Of a DNA stretch of 64,000 bases, positions 7,880 to 15,805 are shown one piece after another (positions within the stretch are counted from its first letter, which is position 1; each line of letters begins with the position of its first letter). The notes under the pieces are model-generated. The model was not told where the DNA came from and ran no database searches. It saw nothing but the letters and a program-made list of their open reading frames with translations. Origin of the DNA: Candidatus Iainarchaeum sp. (GTDB lineage: Archaea; Iainarchaeota; Iainarchaeia; Iainarchaeales; VGJJ01). The stretch covers positions 620,001 through 684,000 of the forward strand of contig CP064981.1 in assembly GCA_016699555.1 (NCBI GenBank). The letters run 5' to 3'. The translations under genes were made by a program, and so were the position numbers.

Positions 7880-9160
7880 TCATAATTTAGGAAACGCTTC
7901 CACGCCATACATGTACGGCAACAACACTTCTGGGACGCGCAATCCGCCCTCGGGCGTCTGATAATGTTCCAATATCGCGCGCAGCATGCGCGTGGTAGAA
8001 ATCCCTGTCGCGTTGAGGGTGTGCACATACTCCTTGCTCCCATCCGGCTTCGCAAACTTGATATTCAGGCGCACCGCCTGATAGGTCGTACAATTCGAAA
8101 GCGACATCAACTCGAAATACTTCTTCTCGCGCGGAGACCATCCCTCGATGTCATATTTTTTGGCTGCAACAATCCCCAAATCCCCCGTGCAGACATTCAC
8201 GATGCGATAGGGAATTTTCAATCCCTGCATCATCTTTTCCGTATTCCCCAGCATGCGCTCTTGCCATGCCGGGCTTTCCTCGGGTCTGCAAAACACAATC
8301 TGTTCTACTTTGTTGAACTGATGCACGCGATGGAAACCACGCTCATCCAACCCGTGCTTCCCGATTTCCTTTCTGAAGCAAGGCGAAATCCCTCCCAATT
8401 GGATGGGCAATTCCTTTTCGGAGAGAGTCTCATTCATGTACATGGCCGTCAACGGGTGCTCCGAGGTAGCGATCAAATGCAGGTCCTCCTTCTCGAGCTT
8501 GTAGAGGACTTGCTCGAAGTCCCCAAGATCCGTCACGCCCTCATAGGCGGCGCGATTCATCATCAAGGGAGGAGAAACGGGAATGAATCCATCGCGCATG
8601 ATGGTGTCCATCGCATACCACTGCAGCGCGTGATCGAGCAGCACGAGGGGTCCCTTGAGGGAATAGAATCCCGTACCCGCGATCTTCACTGCGCGCTCAA
8701 ACTCTGCACCCTGAATATTTTTTGCGATCTGCCCGTGGTGCTGCACCTCGAAATCGTGTTGGGGGATCTCTCCCCATGTCTTCGTGGTGACGTTCTCGCT
8801 GTCGTCCTTCCCATACGGGACCGAATCATCCATGATGTTGGGAAGGCGCATCAACGCGATGCGGACTTTCTCCTTCAGCTCATTTTGTAATTTTTCGTTC
8901 TGTGTGATTTGTTCGCCCACTTGTTTGCTCTCCGCAATCAAGCGTTGTTTCTCCGAGGGATTGTTCAAGTTCTGCTGCACCTGCGCAGTGAGCTGGTTGC
9001 GCTTGGCGCGCAGGTTCTCGACTTCCATGAGGGCCTTGCGGTATTCCAAATCCTGCTGGATCAGGGCATCGAACATCTCCAAGTACGGCTGGTGCTGGCG
9101 CTTCGCCAGGTTGGCTCGGACCTCTTCCTTGTGCTCGCGCACGAAATGAATATCCAGCAT
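7880..9160 (-). CDS. serS: Seryl-tRNA synthetase
   Basis: 426 aa, the usual length for the common (non-methanogen-type) SerRS. The N-terminal 100 residues are the tRNA-binding coiled-coil arm (ENLRAKRNQLTAQVQQNL and the following helix). Class II motifs: motif 2 GISPCFRKEIGKHGLDERG with FHRVHQFNKVEQ, and motif 3 NATGISTTRMLRAILEHYQ. The TSEHPLTAMYMNE segment matches the serine-binding region. Charges tRNA-Ser (and tRNA-Sec where present). ATG at 9160 lies 28-35 nt after a TTTTTAA box on the minus strand, fitting a leaderless or short-leader transcript. Confidence 0.97.
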   Translation of the reverse strand: MLDIHFVREHKEEVRANLAKRQHQPYLEMFDALIQQDLEYRKALMEVENLRAKRNQLTAQVQQNLNNPSEKQRLIAESKQVGEQITQNEKLQNELKEKVRIALMRLPNIMDDSVPYGKDDSENVTTKTWGEIPQHDFEVQHHGQIAKNIQGAEFERAVKIAGTGFYSLKGPLVLLDHALQWYAMDTIMRDGFIPVSPPLMMNRAAYEGVTDLGDFEQVLYKLEKEDLHLIATSEHPLTAMYMNETLSEKELPIQLGGISPCFRKEIGKHGLDERGFHRVHQFNKVEQIVFCRPEESPAWQERMLGNTEKMMQGLKIPYRIVNVCTGDLGIVAAKKYDIEGWSPREKKYFELMSLSNCTTYQAVRLNIKFAKPDGSKEYVHTLNATGISTTRMLRAILEHYQTPEGGLRVPEVLLPYMYGVEAFPKL

Positions 9161-9187
9161 AATAGAATGGAAAAGAGCGGAAATGGG

Positions 9188-9195
9188 TTAAAAAT
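9188..9195 (-). promoter_or_regulatory. TATA box of serS
   Basis: ATTTTTAA on the minus strand, 28-35 nt upstream of the serS ATG, the normal archaeal TBP-site position for a near-leaderless mRNA. Confidence 0.5.
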
Positions 9196-9210
9196 ACAGC
9201 GTGCGAGGGA

Positions 9211-9558
9211 CTAAATCCAGTTGATTTTATGGGCGAGAATAAAGTCATTGGGCGAAAGACCACCAATCGCATGCGTCCAAAGCTCCAAGCGCACTTTGTT
9301 CCAATGGATGTGGATATCGGGATGGTGCCCCTCACTTTCCGCTAGCCCGGCCACTTTTTCCACAAAACGCATGGCTTCCTTGAAGTCCTTGAATTGGAAT
9401 TCGCGCTCGATCTTCTTTCCCACGAGATCCCAGCGAGTGAGTTCGTGCAACAGCGCCAGGGCCTCTTTCTTCGAGAGCGGCGGAACGCCTCCCTCGCAGG
9501 GAACGCAATGGCTCCCGAGTTTTTTCAATGAAGGCGAGACGCTACTTCTGGCGGGCAT
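9211..9558 (-). CDS. Pterin-4a-carbinolamine dehydratase
   Basis: 115 aa, one PCD/DCoH domain. Typical opening CVPCEGGVPPLSKKEA, then W....KIEREFQFKDF, FVEKVAGLAESEGHHPDIHIHWNKVRLELWTH and GLSPNDFILAHKI; the HHPD...TH residues form the active site that dehydrates 4a-hydroxytetrahydropterin. The same fold recurs in molybdopterin-related and other roles, so the physiological substrate in an archaeon lacking aromatic hydroxylases is uncertain. ATG at 9558 lies 20-30 nt from a palindromic TTTAAA box shared with the divergent gene at 9633. Confidence 0.93.
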   Translation of the reverse strand: MPARSSVSPSLKKLGSHCVPCEGGVPPLSKKEALALLHELTRWDLVGKKIEREFQFKDFKEAMRFVEKVAGLAESEGHHPDIHIHWNKVRLELWTHAIGGLSPNDFILAHKINWI

Positions 9559-9577
9559 ATTTTAAGCAGCGGAATGG

Positions 9578-9588
9578 GGGTTTAAATA
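9578..9588. promoter_or_regulatory. Shared divergent TATA box
   Basis: GGTTTAAATAAC reads as a TATA box in both directions: 20-30 nt before the dehydratase ATG on the minus strand and about 45 nt before the ATG at 9633 on the plus strand, where a small hairpin CTCCT/AGGAG follows. Confidence 0.4.
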
Positions 9589-9632
9589 ACTCCTGCCGCA
9601 AGGAGTACCTATCAAAACATCGAGATGATCCC

Positions 9633-9905
9633 ATGGGAAGCGTTGCAGAATTTTTTAGGGGAATCGTCAAATCCACCAAAGTGCTCGTGCAAAAAGTAGG
9701 GGCATTCATCGTAGTTGTTTTCTTATTGGGAATGATTTTCGGCGCCTATCTCATCACGGGAAATTTCTCCAAACTCTGGTTCGTGGCCATTGCGGCCGCA
9801 GTAGTGGTCTTCTGGAACGATTTCGGCGAGGGAGTGGGATTCCTCATCCTCGTGTTCTTGGCATTCTTCTTCTTCCCGGATATCCTTCCGCAAATCCGTA
9901 TCTAA
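9633..9905 (+). CDS. Small membrane protein
   Basis: 90 aa from ATG 9633 (MGSVAEFFRG); the longer frame from 9528 overlaps the divergent dehydratase gene and is rejected. A short amphipathic N-terminus is followed by three closely spaced hydrophobic segments (about residues 22-42, 46-60, 65-83), the last very Phe-rich. Family unknown. Its stop codon overlaps that of the convergent nuclease gene by 4 nt. Confidence 0.65.
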   Translation: MGSVAEFFRGIVKSTKVLVQKVGAFIVVVFLLGMIFGAYLITGNFSKLWFVAIAAAVVVFWNDFGEGVGFLILVFLAFFFFPDILPQIRI

Positions 9906-10693
9906 TTGGATTTTTTCTTCGCTGGACAAATGGTGGAGAAATCGCAATAGCTGCAGTGCGCGCCTTCTTGTGCGGGAAACAAACCCGTCTGCGACGAGTA
10001 GCCGATGCGCGTGGAAAGATTCTGTGCTTTCTGGATGGCGCTGCGCGATGCATCCGGCGTAAGGATTGCTGAAACCGTTTTTTCGTGCGAGAGATAATGC
10101 CACTTCAACTCGATCTTTTTCAATGGCATCTCTTTCCCAAATTCATGCGCGGCCATCCCTCCATATAGCGTGGCTTGGAAATCTTGGAGGAGCGTTTTGT
10201 TTGTGAGGGTTTGTTTTCCCGTCTTGTAATCATGGATCGTAATCACGCTTTCCTCGGGAGAAGAAACACGATCCAGGAAGCCGATCAACCATTGCTTGCG
10301 CTGGGGAAAAAGAGGCAGCATGACTTTGTGTTCCACCCCCAACGTGGCTTCGGTCTCGGGCAAGAAGTGGTGTTGATAATAATATTCCACATTCTTCACG
10401 CTCTGCTGCACGAACGGAAGCAATTCTTCCGGAGTCACGGGAACGGAAGAGAGCGCAATCGCTTCATCCCACTTGCGTTGCAGCTCTTCCACGATTTTCT
10501 CTAGTTCCACCTTTTTGTTCTTGGAACTTTTCAAATAGATAAATTCCAGCGCCGCATGCACCACACTCCCCGCATGCATGCGCCAGTCCAATGGCAATTC
10601 GGGGATCTCCGCTTTCTCGATATAGCGGAAAGCATACTGCCGGGGGCACCGCTCATACATGGAAAGCGAAGAATAGGAATGCGGCTTGGGCAT
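9902..10693 (-). CDS. Fe-S PD-(D/E)XK nuclease of the RecB/Cas4-like family
   Basis: 263 aa. Signature of the RecB-type nuclease superfamily: HAGSVVHAALE near residue 40 (the catalytic His motif), GFLDRV near 138 (Asp), and ITIHDYKTGKQ near 153 (D-x-K), plus QATLYGG as the QxxxY motif. One Cys near the N-terminus (ERCPRQY) and three near the C-terminus (CSYCDFSTIC) match the four ligands of the 4Fe-4S cluster in Cas4 and AddB nucleases. No CRISPR array or cas gene is seen nearby, so a stand-alone DNA repair or end-processing nuclease is more likely than Cas4. Confidence 0.88.
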   Translation of the reverse strand: MPKPHSYSSLSMYERCPRQYAFRYIEKAEIPELPLDWRMHAGSVVHAALEFIYLKSSKNKKVELEKIVEELQRKWDEAIALSSVPVTPEELLPFVQQSVKNVEYYYQHHFLPETEATLGVEHKVMLPLFPQRKQWLIGFLDRVSSPEESVITIHDYKTGKQTLTNKTLLQDFQATLYGGMAAHEFGKEMPLKKIELKWHYLSHEKTVSAILTPDASRSAIQKAQNLSTRIGYSSQTGLFPAQEGAHCSYCDFSTICPAKKKSN

Positions 10694-10762
10694 GCAGGAA
10701 ATGGCTTTGGAGGAGTTTTAAGGGTATTTAGGGCCGAATGCCATTGCCCCTGGGTGGGGTGC

Positions 10763-10772
10763 CTATTTTAAT
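10763..10772 (+). promoter_or_regulatory. TATA box of the pilin-like operon
   Basis: CTATTTTAAT centred 26 nt upstream of the first ATG (10794) of the four-gene pilin-like cluster; fits a leaderless first gene. Confidence 0.55.
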
Positions 10773-10793
10773 CCGCGAAATCCTCTTTCCCCT

Positions 10794-11411
10794 ATGAAGA
10801 AGTTTTTCCGCATGGGAGAAAAAGCCCAGGAATCCGCGCCATTCGAATTATTGATCGCCGTGATCCTGATGGGTTTTGTGTTGTTGGTGGGATACAATGC
10901 AATAACGCAACTCAAGCAACAGCAGTGCACCAGTCTCATCGATGCCGAGTTGAACCAGCTCGCGACGAGCTTGGAAAACACCACCTCCGGAAAAGGCAGC
11001 AGCCAATTCCAATTCTCTTTGGGGGAGTGCGCGGCCAAGGTATCGGATTGCCAGGGTTTCAGCGCCAATGCGGGAAGCAAAGACATCCAGTGCATCCGCC
11101 TCATCGATAGCGTGGACCCCTACATCTGTTCCAACTTCTGCTCTTCCGCGCGCGACGCATGCTCGCTCATCCAATACGAAAGCGCCCAATTCCAAACCCA
11201 AACCAAGTGCGTGGACATCTCTCCTTCCACGGTATTTCCCGACTCCCCCGGATCGCAGTGCCCGGACCGCACGGCGGATGGCTATCAGCTGCTCAATCTC
11301 AACACCGAAGTCAAGCAAGGAACCTACTCCCTCGTAAAGGCCAACTCGCTCACCGCAGCGCAACCCATCGTGTGCGCGTACGTGCAGTGTCGCACGCCTA
11401 ACTGTGCATGA
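10794..11411 (+). CDS. Pilin-like protein with class III-type signal peptide
   Basis: 205 aa. The N-terminus MKKFFRMGEKAQESAPFELL has a basic leader, then a Gln/Glu-Ser-Ala-Pro-Phe-Glu stretch before a 20-residue hydrophobic helix (LIAVILMGFVLLVGY), as in archaeal prepilins processed by an FlaK/PibD-type peptidase. The extracellular part has about ten Cys residues (CSNFCSSARDACS), suggesting disulfides. First gene of a four-gene cluster (10794-13398) whose members each have one N-terminal helix, likely minor and major pilins of a type IV pilus-like machine. The ATPase and TadC-like genes are 17 kb downstream on the other strand. Confidence 0.78.
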   Translation: MKKFFRMGEKAQESAPFELLIAVILMGFVLLVGYNAITQLKQQQCTSLIDAELNQLATSLENTTSGKGSSQFQFSLGECAAKVSDCQGFSANAGSKDIQCIRLIDSVDPYICSNFCSSARDACSLIQYESAQFQTQTKCVDISPSTVFPDSPGSQCPDRTADGYQLLNLNTEVKQGTYSLVKANSLTAAQPIVCAYVQCRTPNCA

Positions 11412-11423
11412 GGATGAACCGCC

Positions 11424-12035
11424 ATGATCGACTTCACCCTATCCAAGATTAACCTCCTCATTCTCGCCGTCGCGTTATTTTCCATTTTTTCCTTTTTCGC
11501 ATTCAATGTGGGACAGATATTCTTGGTGAATGAGGTCAAGCAGAAGCTCGAGAAATACGTCACGGTGCTCAACCAGAGCGTGGCCGCTCCCACAACGTGC
11601 GATAGCATCCCCAATGTGATCCCTTCCAAGTTCGTGAGCTTCGGGAACAATGTCTACTACAAGCTATCCATCTCCCAAATCACCGAAAACACCTCCGCGA
11701 CCACGCGGCTCATATTAGGGGTGTATGACAATCGCCACCCCGAGAACGTGCTGGCATCCGCCTCCATGGCGAGCACGGCCCAAATCATCATCTACGACAA
11801 CACCACGGGGACGTTTGCCCCGCTCAATCCCAACGAAGAACTCATCCTCGACCCACAAGCCGTTCCTCCGCGCAATGCCTTCTATGCCGTCAAGACCGTC
11901 CGGCAAGGCCAGACAAAACTCTACATCCTCCCCTGTGCCGTAACCGCCAACAGCAACACTTGTGGAGATCTCACCCAGGGAAACAAATTCCTCGTCAATC
12001 AAACCCTCCCCCTGGAGGAGCGCTTCCCATGCTAG
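11424..12035 (+). CDS. Pilus-operon secreted protein with N-terminal anchor
   Basis: 203 aa. Short cytoplasmic N-terminus (MIDFTLSKIN) and one hydrophobic segment (LLILAVALFSIFSFFAFNVG), then a beta-rich extracytoplasmic domain with three Cys (CDSIP, PCAV, NTCGD). Starts 12 nt after the first pilin-like gene, stop overlaps the next gene. Family not recognised beyond context; conserved position between pilin-like genes suggests a minor pilin or assembly component. Confidence 0.7.
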   Translation: MIDFTLSKINLLILAVALFSIFSFFAFNVGQIFLVNEVKQKLEKYVTVLNQSVAAPTTCDSIPNVIPSKFVSFGNNVYYKLSISQITENTSATTRLILGVYDNRHPENVLASASMASTAQIIIYDNTTGTFAPLNPNEELILDPQAVPPRNAFYAVKTVRQGQTKLYILPCAVTANSNTCGDLTQGNKFLVNQTLPLEERFPC

Positions 12036-12619
12036 AACCTTTAGATAAAGTTTTATCAAATCGGGTATCGCGTAGCAATACCCGTTCTCGGCGCGGCCGG
12101 GCGAAAACGGCCGGGTATATCGGTCCGATCGGCGATGACATTCCGAGTCTAATCCCCATCATCGTGGGATTGGTATTATTCTTTTCCGCCTTTGCGTTCG
12201 CGCTCAATGAATTCAATGGTCGCACGCAATCATTTGCGGCCGACCGCGATGCGCTCATCATCGCGAATTCGCTGAAGGGGAGCAACTACATCTCCCAATA
12301 CGCCCCCTTCGACGTCGCGTGCAAGAGCTTGCGCGTGCGCGGATTGCACTATGTGGCGGGGGTGGTGCAAAATTCGGCATGGCAATCGCTGCTCACTTCC
12401 ACCAGCAACGACCCCACGCGCCTCACGGATATTGCGCAGAACTTTTTCCAACTCAATAACGATCCGGCGCAGACACTCAAATGCACGCTGGGGGAAACCG
12501 AATTCACTCCGGAGTTGCTGCAGACACGCTCCTATGTGGTGTTGACATTCCCTGTCGCCCTCGAGCTCCCGCAAGCCGTCGTATCGGCTACGCTGGTGGT
12601 GGTCGCATGGCGCATCTGA
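12029..12619 (+). CDS. Pilin-like protein carrying a repeat-encoded N-terminal insert
   Basis: 196 aa from ATG 12029, which overlaps the previous stop by 7 nt and has a strong GGAGGAG 9 nt upstream. Residues about 9-31 (SNRVSRSNTRSRRGRAKTAG) are encoded by a palindromic repeat element (12055-12116) that occurs elsewhere outside genes. After it, IGDDIPSLIPIIVGLVLFF is a class III-like signal and membrane helix, followed by an extracytoplasmic domain with two Cys. The insert makes the N-terminus unusually basic. A start downstream of the repeat (GTG near 12163) is possible but would cut into the hydrophobic helix and lose the ribosome-binding site. Confidence 0.7.
   Translation: MLEPLDKVLSNRVSRSNTRSRRGRAKTAGYIGPIGDDIPSLIPIIVGLVLFFSAFAFALNEFNGRTQSFAADRDALIIANSLKGSNYISQYAPFDVACKSLRVRGLHYVAGVVQNSAWQSLLTSTSNDPTRLTDIAQNFFQLNNDPAQTLKCTLGETEFTPELLQTRSYVVLTFPVALELPQAVVSATLVVVAWRI
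12055..12116 (+). repeat. Two-hairpin palindromic element, copy A (inside a CDS)
   Basis: Begins with ATCAAAT, then stem 1 CGGGTATCGC/GCAATACCCG (12062-12084, one mismatch, GTA loop), linker TTCTCGGCG, then stem 2 CGGCCG/CGGCCG (12094-12113) around GGCGAAAA. Same architecture and linker as copy B at 42759. It lies in frame within the coding sequence at 12029. Confidence 0.75.
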
Positions 12620-13398
12620 AAAAACCAGGGAAGAAATTCCACTCCTTCGCGCAGGAAAAGAATGCCCAGGCCGCTGTGACGGATGCGCTGTTTTTGTTGG
12701 TGATCATTACTGGGCTCATGGCCTTCCTCTTCACTTTCACCATCGGCTACGGCAAGGGACTCTCCGACCAAGTCTCGCGCAATACCAATTTTGAGTTTGT
12801 CGCCAGCGCACTCAAAACGATTATGTATCAGTCTGTTCCGCGTAATGCGGATGTAGTGCTCCAACCCAGTAACCCCGACCAGGAAATCGACTACCTCATG
12901 GCGCAGCTGAAAGAAGACTACGCCGATGACGGGAACATCTCCCTCAACACCCAAAAGAATCTCACGCGCACCGTATATGATGTGATGCGCCCCATCGCAG
13001 ACACGCATGACTACCTCTTCGTCATCAACACGGCCCAAAAATACGTCTTCGTGATGCTTTGGCGCACGGAGTTCGCGACGTTCCAAACCAATCCTTCAAC
13101 GGGAAACCCACAACGCTATCAGGACATCCAAGTCCAGAATCCCGCGCATCGGATGTACTTCTGCGCTCCCGCGCTGACAACGGATGCGCTCCAACGCTTC
13201 AAACTACGCGTGGGAAACACAACCGAAGTGGAGGCCATCGTGAACATGGTCGAGTTCACCGGTTCCTCGCTGCTATTATCCCAGGACTCCACCGAAACAC
13301 GCGCAGGCGTATCACTCGCGACATGGATCGCAACACCCATCCGCGATACCGAATGGCAGGCCATGCATTGTTCGCCCGTTCCCATTACGCTGCCATAG
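12607..13398 (+). CDS. Pilin-like protein, fourth gene of cluster
   Basis: 263 aa from ATG 12607, overlapping the previous gene by 13 nt. A basic leader (MAHLKKPGKKFHSF) is followed by QEKNAQAAVTDALFLLVIITG, a class III-type signal with a long hydrophobic helix, then a large extracytoplasmic domain with two Cys (FCAPA, HCSPV). No earlier start is likely because the extended frame runs through the upstream gene. Role inferred from operon context and N-terminal architecture. Confidence 0.75.
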   Translation: MAHLKKPGKKFHSFAQEKNAQAAVTDALFLLVIITGLMAFLFTFTIGYGKGLSDQVSRNTNFEFVASALKTIMYQSVPRNADVVLQPSNPDQEIDYLMAQLKEDYADDGNISLNTQKNLTRTVYDVMRPIADTHDYLFVINTAQKYVFVMLWRTEFATFQTNPSTGNPQRYQDIQVQNPAHRMYFCAPALTTDALQRFKLRVGNTTEVEAIVNMVEFTGSSLLLSQDSTETRAGVSLATWIATPIRDTEWQAMHCSPVPITLP

Positions 13399-13402
13399 GA
13401 AG

Positions 13403-14377
13403 TTATTTTTCTTCTTCGAACAATTCCATATCCTCTTCTTCGTCCAACTCTTCATCTTCATCGGCGGGTTTCTTCATTTTCTTCTTGGGTGCAGGCTTGC
13501 TATCGTCCGCGAAAAGGTCCTTGAAATCCTCCTCGGCTTCGGGGGTCATGTTCTCTTCTTCCGCTGCGGAAGCAGCACGCGAGTCGACCGCTTCGCTGGA
13601 ATCCACTTGTCCCATTCTCCTGCGGATGTGGCTACGCGGTTCATTGGAAGCGGGAGCAGCAGGAGCAGGACGTGCATTGGGTTGCGCAGGCGCTGCAACC
13701 GGAGGAGTTGCCGTTGGAACGCTCTGCCCGCGCTGCTGTCGCCTGAACTCCATGCGCTCGCGCGCGGAGAGCTTGCTCATATCCGGAATGGGGATCGGAG
13801 TCGCGCTGCTGGGCTTTTGTTCCTCCGGATTCGTAACCAATTTCTTGGCATCGACCGGATTGGGTGCTGCTCCGATGGGGGTGAAATGGAATGACATCCC
13901 TTTCTCTTCCTGCGCCTTTTGGGATGACTTGTTCTGTTCCGCAATGTGCTCGGCCATCTGATCGATGGTCTCAGTGGAATGCGACGTCGTATTCTCGCGG
14001 AAATGCCTGATTTCATCCAACGCCTTCTGGATTTCCGACTTCTTCATCTCAATGGCCTTATTGCTCGCACTGGGAAGGTGCTCTTGGAATTGCGCTTTTT
14101 TCTCCAAGCCAATCGCCTTGTCGATCGGTGTCGCGGGTGTGGCATTGAATGCATCCTTCTGCATCTCTTGGAAGCGCTTGCCACGATGACGCGGCACCAT
14201 GGCTTCCTCCGATGCCTTGCGCGCAGAAATGGCGATGTTGCTTTTGGCTTGTGCAGTGACAGCCGGCTGGTTCCAGGGTTCATTGTCCGGGGCCGTCTTG
14301 GGAAGAAGATTCTCCGGGATGGGCTCTCCCTTGCGCAGGAATCGTCTCAATCGACGCGGGACATTTTGGTCATCCAT
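13403..14377 (-). CDS. Low-complexity charged protein
   Basis: 324 aa, probably mostly disordered. A basic N-terminus (VPRRLRRFLRKGEP), a helical middle with coiled-coil potential (about residues 95-150), a Pro/Ala-rich stretch (about 205-240), a short Arg-rich patch (RSHIRRRMGQ), and a very acidic tail DEDEELDEEEDMELFEEE. No signal peptide or membrane segment. It ends 5 nt from the convergent pilin-like gene and shares direction with the membrane protein at 14401, so they may be co-transcribed. Function unknown. Confidence 0.65.
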   Translation of the reverse strand: MDDQNVPRRLRRFLRKGEPIPENLLPKTAPDNEPWNQPAVTAQAKSNIAISARKASEEAMVPRHRGKRFQEMQKDAFNATPATPIDKAIGLEKKAQFQEHLPSASNKAIEMKKSEIQKALDEIRHFRENTTSHSTETIDQMAEHIAEQNKSSQKAQEEKGMSFHFTPIGAAPNPVDAKKLVTNPEEQKPSSATPIPIPDMSKLSARERMEFRRQQRGQSVPTATPPVAAPAQPNARPAPAAPASNEPRSHIRRRMGQVDSSEAVDSRAASAAEEENMTPEAEEDFKDLFADDSKPAPKKKMKKPADEDEELDEEEDMELFEEEK

Positions 14378-14400
14378 AGGGGTATCAGCTCGTGCACCGA

Positions 14401-15147
14401 CTACTGCGACGCGTGCATGCCTTTACTAGCGCTTGCGTTGAAGGCCTTTATATCCTTTTTCAGCTGCTCCAGCTGCGCATCCAGGGAAGAAGCTCCCGCG
14501 CGCGCAACAGAAGGTGCTTCGCGTGGCTTTTGAGCAGGCGCTGCTTCTTCCTTCAACAAACCCAACCCCTCCTGCATCGAAGGCTCCCACGCCCCCGAGA
14601 AAGTAGGGTCCTCCTGCGGAGGAGAAGGAAGGAATGAGCTCCGAACACGCGTGGGTTTCGTTTCGCTGCCGGAAAGCTTTTCGGCGAACGCATTATCATC
14701 CTGCAACTCCCCATCGCTGAGCGCGGGTCCGCGTGCGGAGGCAAAAGCTTGTGCGGGTTTCGTGTTGGGAAGATTTCCCGCGCGTGCAAGCGTTGAGGAT
14801 GGAGTATGCGCCATTGCGGGAGCGTGACTCATCAGCGTATTCACCCCGCGCGTGAAGATGGAAGCGATGCCGATCAACAAGATGAATCCCATCCCCGCCA
14901 ATGCAAAGAACTCGCCCGCATGCATTACGCTGATGCTGCTCGCCGTGGTAGGGAACAAAATGACTGCTATCGCAGCTGCCCATCCCCCACCAATCACGCA
15001 CGCGCCCGCGATGCGTTTCCATGCCACCCATTTTCCCGCGTTGGAGAAGATCGTGCGGAGTGCGATGTATCCGAGCGCGGGACTGCCGATTCCCATCATC
15101 CCCAGCAATGCCCATCCCACCGGTGTCTCGATGAAGCCCATAACCAC
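14401..15147 (-). CDS. Membrane protein with disordered C-terminal half
   Basis: 248 aa. Residues 1-105 hold three or four membrane segments (GWALLGMMGIGSPALGYIAL; IAGACVIGGGWAAAIAVILF; EFFALAGMGFILLIGIASIF), an arrangement that recalls small TadE/TrbC-like or VirB2-like proteins only in general layout. The remaining 140 residues are Pro/Ala/Ser rich and end in a predicted helix (LDAQLEQLKKDIKAFNASA). Start at the first ATG or at ATG two codons later (MGFIETP). Transcribed away from the divergent membrane protein at 15193. Confidence 0.65.
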   Translation of the reverse strand: MVMGFIETPVGWALLGMMGIGSPALGYIALRTIFSNAGKWVAWKRIAGACVIGGGWAAAIAVILFPTTASSISVMHAGEFFALAGMGFILLIGIASIFTRGVNTLMSHAPAMAHTPSSTLARAGNLPNTKPAQAFASARGPALSDGELQDDNAFAEKLSGSETKPTRVRSSFLPSPPQEDPTFSGAWEPSMQEGLGLLKEEAAPAQKPREAPSVARAGASSLDAQLEQLKKDIKAFNASASKGMHASQ

Positions 15148-15192
15148 TCCACGGAGGGGCGCTTTTTTATTCTATGGATTGCTCCTCCACGC

Positions 15193-15735
15193 ATGGCGGA
15201 CTATTCCAATCCCATTGATGTGCTCATCAGCATCATCGGTGGCGGCGTTTACTTTTTCATTCCACTCCTCGTTGCGTTGATGGTGGGATTGTTCGTATTC
15301 AATTTCATCCAAAAGAAAACACAATGGAAATGGATGGGCAGCGCGATCGCGACCGTTTTCATCCTATGGTTCGTCGTTTTCGTATTCATCCATTTCACGA
15401 GCATCCTCGCAGCAGCCGGGCAAACGGATTACCATCTGATTCCCGAACCCATCCGCAACGATCCATCGTTTGCGGGAACAACCGATAGTGTGCTCGGGCT
15501 GTTGCTGCAAAGCATCGTGCAAGCCATCCTTTCCTCTGCCATCTTCACGCTCATCAGCATGCCATTCATTTTCCTGGGATTGGTGACGTTTTCGCTCACC
15601 GAGAAGCGATTCACCAGCATCTGGGCACGCCTCGCGGTCACCATCGGGGTTTGGTCCCTCATTTTGGCCGCGCTCGTGTATTTCTTCCCCTGGATTTTAG
15701 CCGGGCTGATTTACTTGGGCTTCTTCGGTTTGTGA
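15193..15735 (+). CDS. Polytopic membrane protein
   Basis: 180 aa from ATG 15193 (MADYSNPID); the longer frame from 14806 overlaps the divergent gene and is rejected. Four to five hydrophobic segments: VYFFIPLLVALMVGLFVF, AIATVFILWFVVFVFIHF, a long pair around LSSAIFTLISMPFIFLGLVTF, and LAVTIGVWSLILAALVYFF. No known motif. It directly precedes the 1506-residue surface protein gene and might help its export or anchoring, which is only inference from position. Confidence 0.65.
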   Translation: MADYSNPIDVLISIIGGGVYFFIPLLVALMVGLFVFNFIQKKTQWKWMGSAIATVFILWFVVFVFIHFTSILAAAGQTDYHLIPEPIRNDPSFAGTTDSVLGLLLQSIVQAILSSAIFTLISMPFIFLGLVTFSLTEKRFTSIWARLAVTIGVWSLILAALVYFFPWILAGLIYLGFFGL

Positions 15736-15805
15736 GCCCTTTTGCGTGCGATTGCACCCAAATCGACGCGGCCATTTATATAGGCAAATTTCGCCCTGCT
15801 AGCAG

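Noticed and set aside
9902..10693. Cas4 as part of a CRISPR system
   Set aside because: The Fe-S nuclease signature fits Cas4-like proteins, but no CRISPR repeats or other cas genes are visible within the window.
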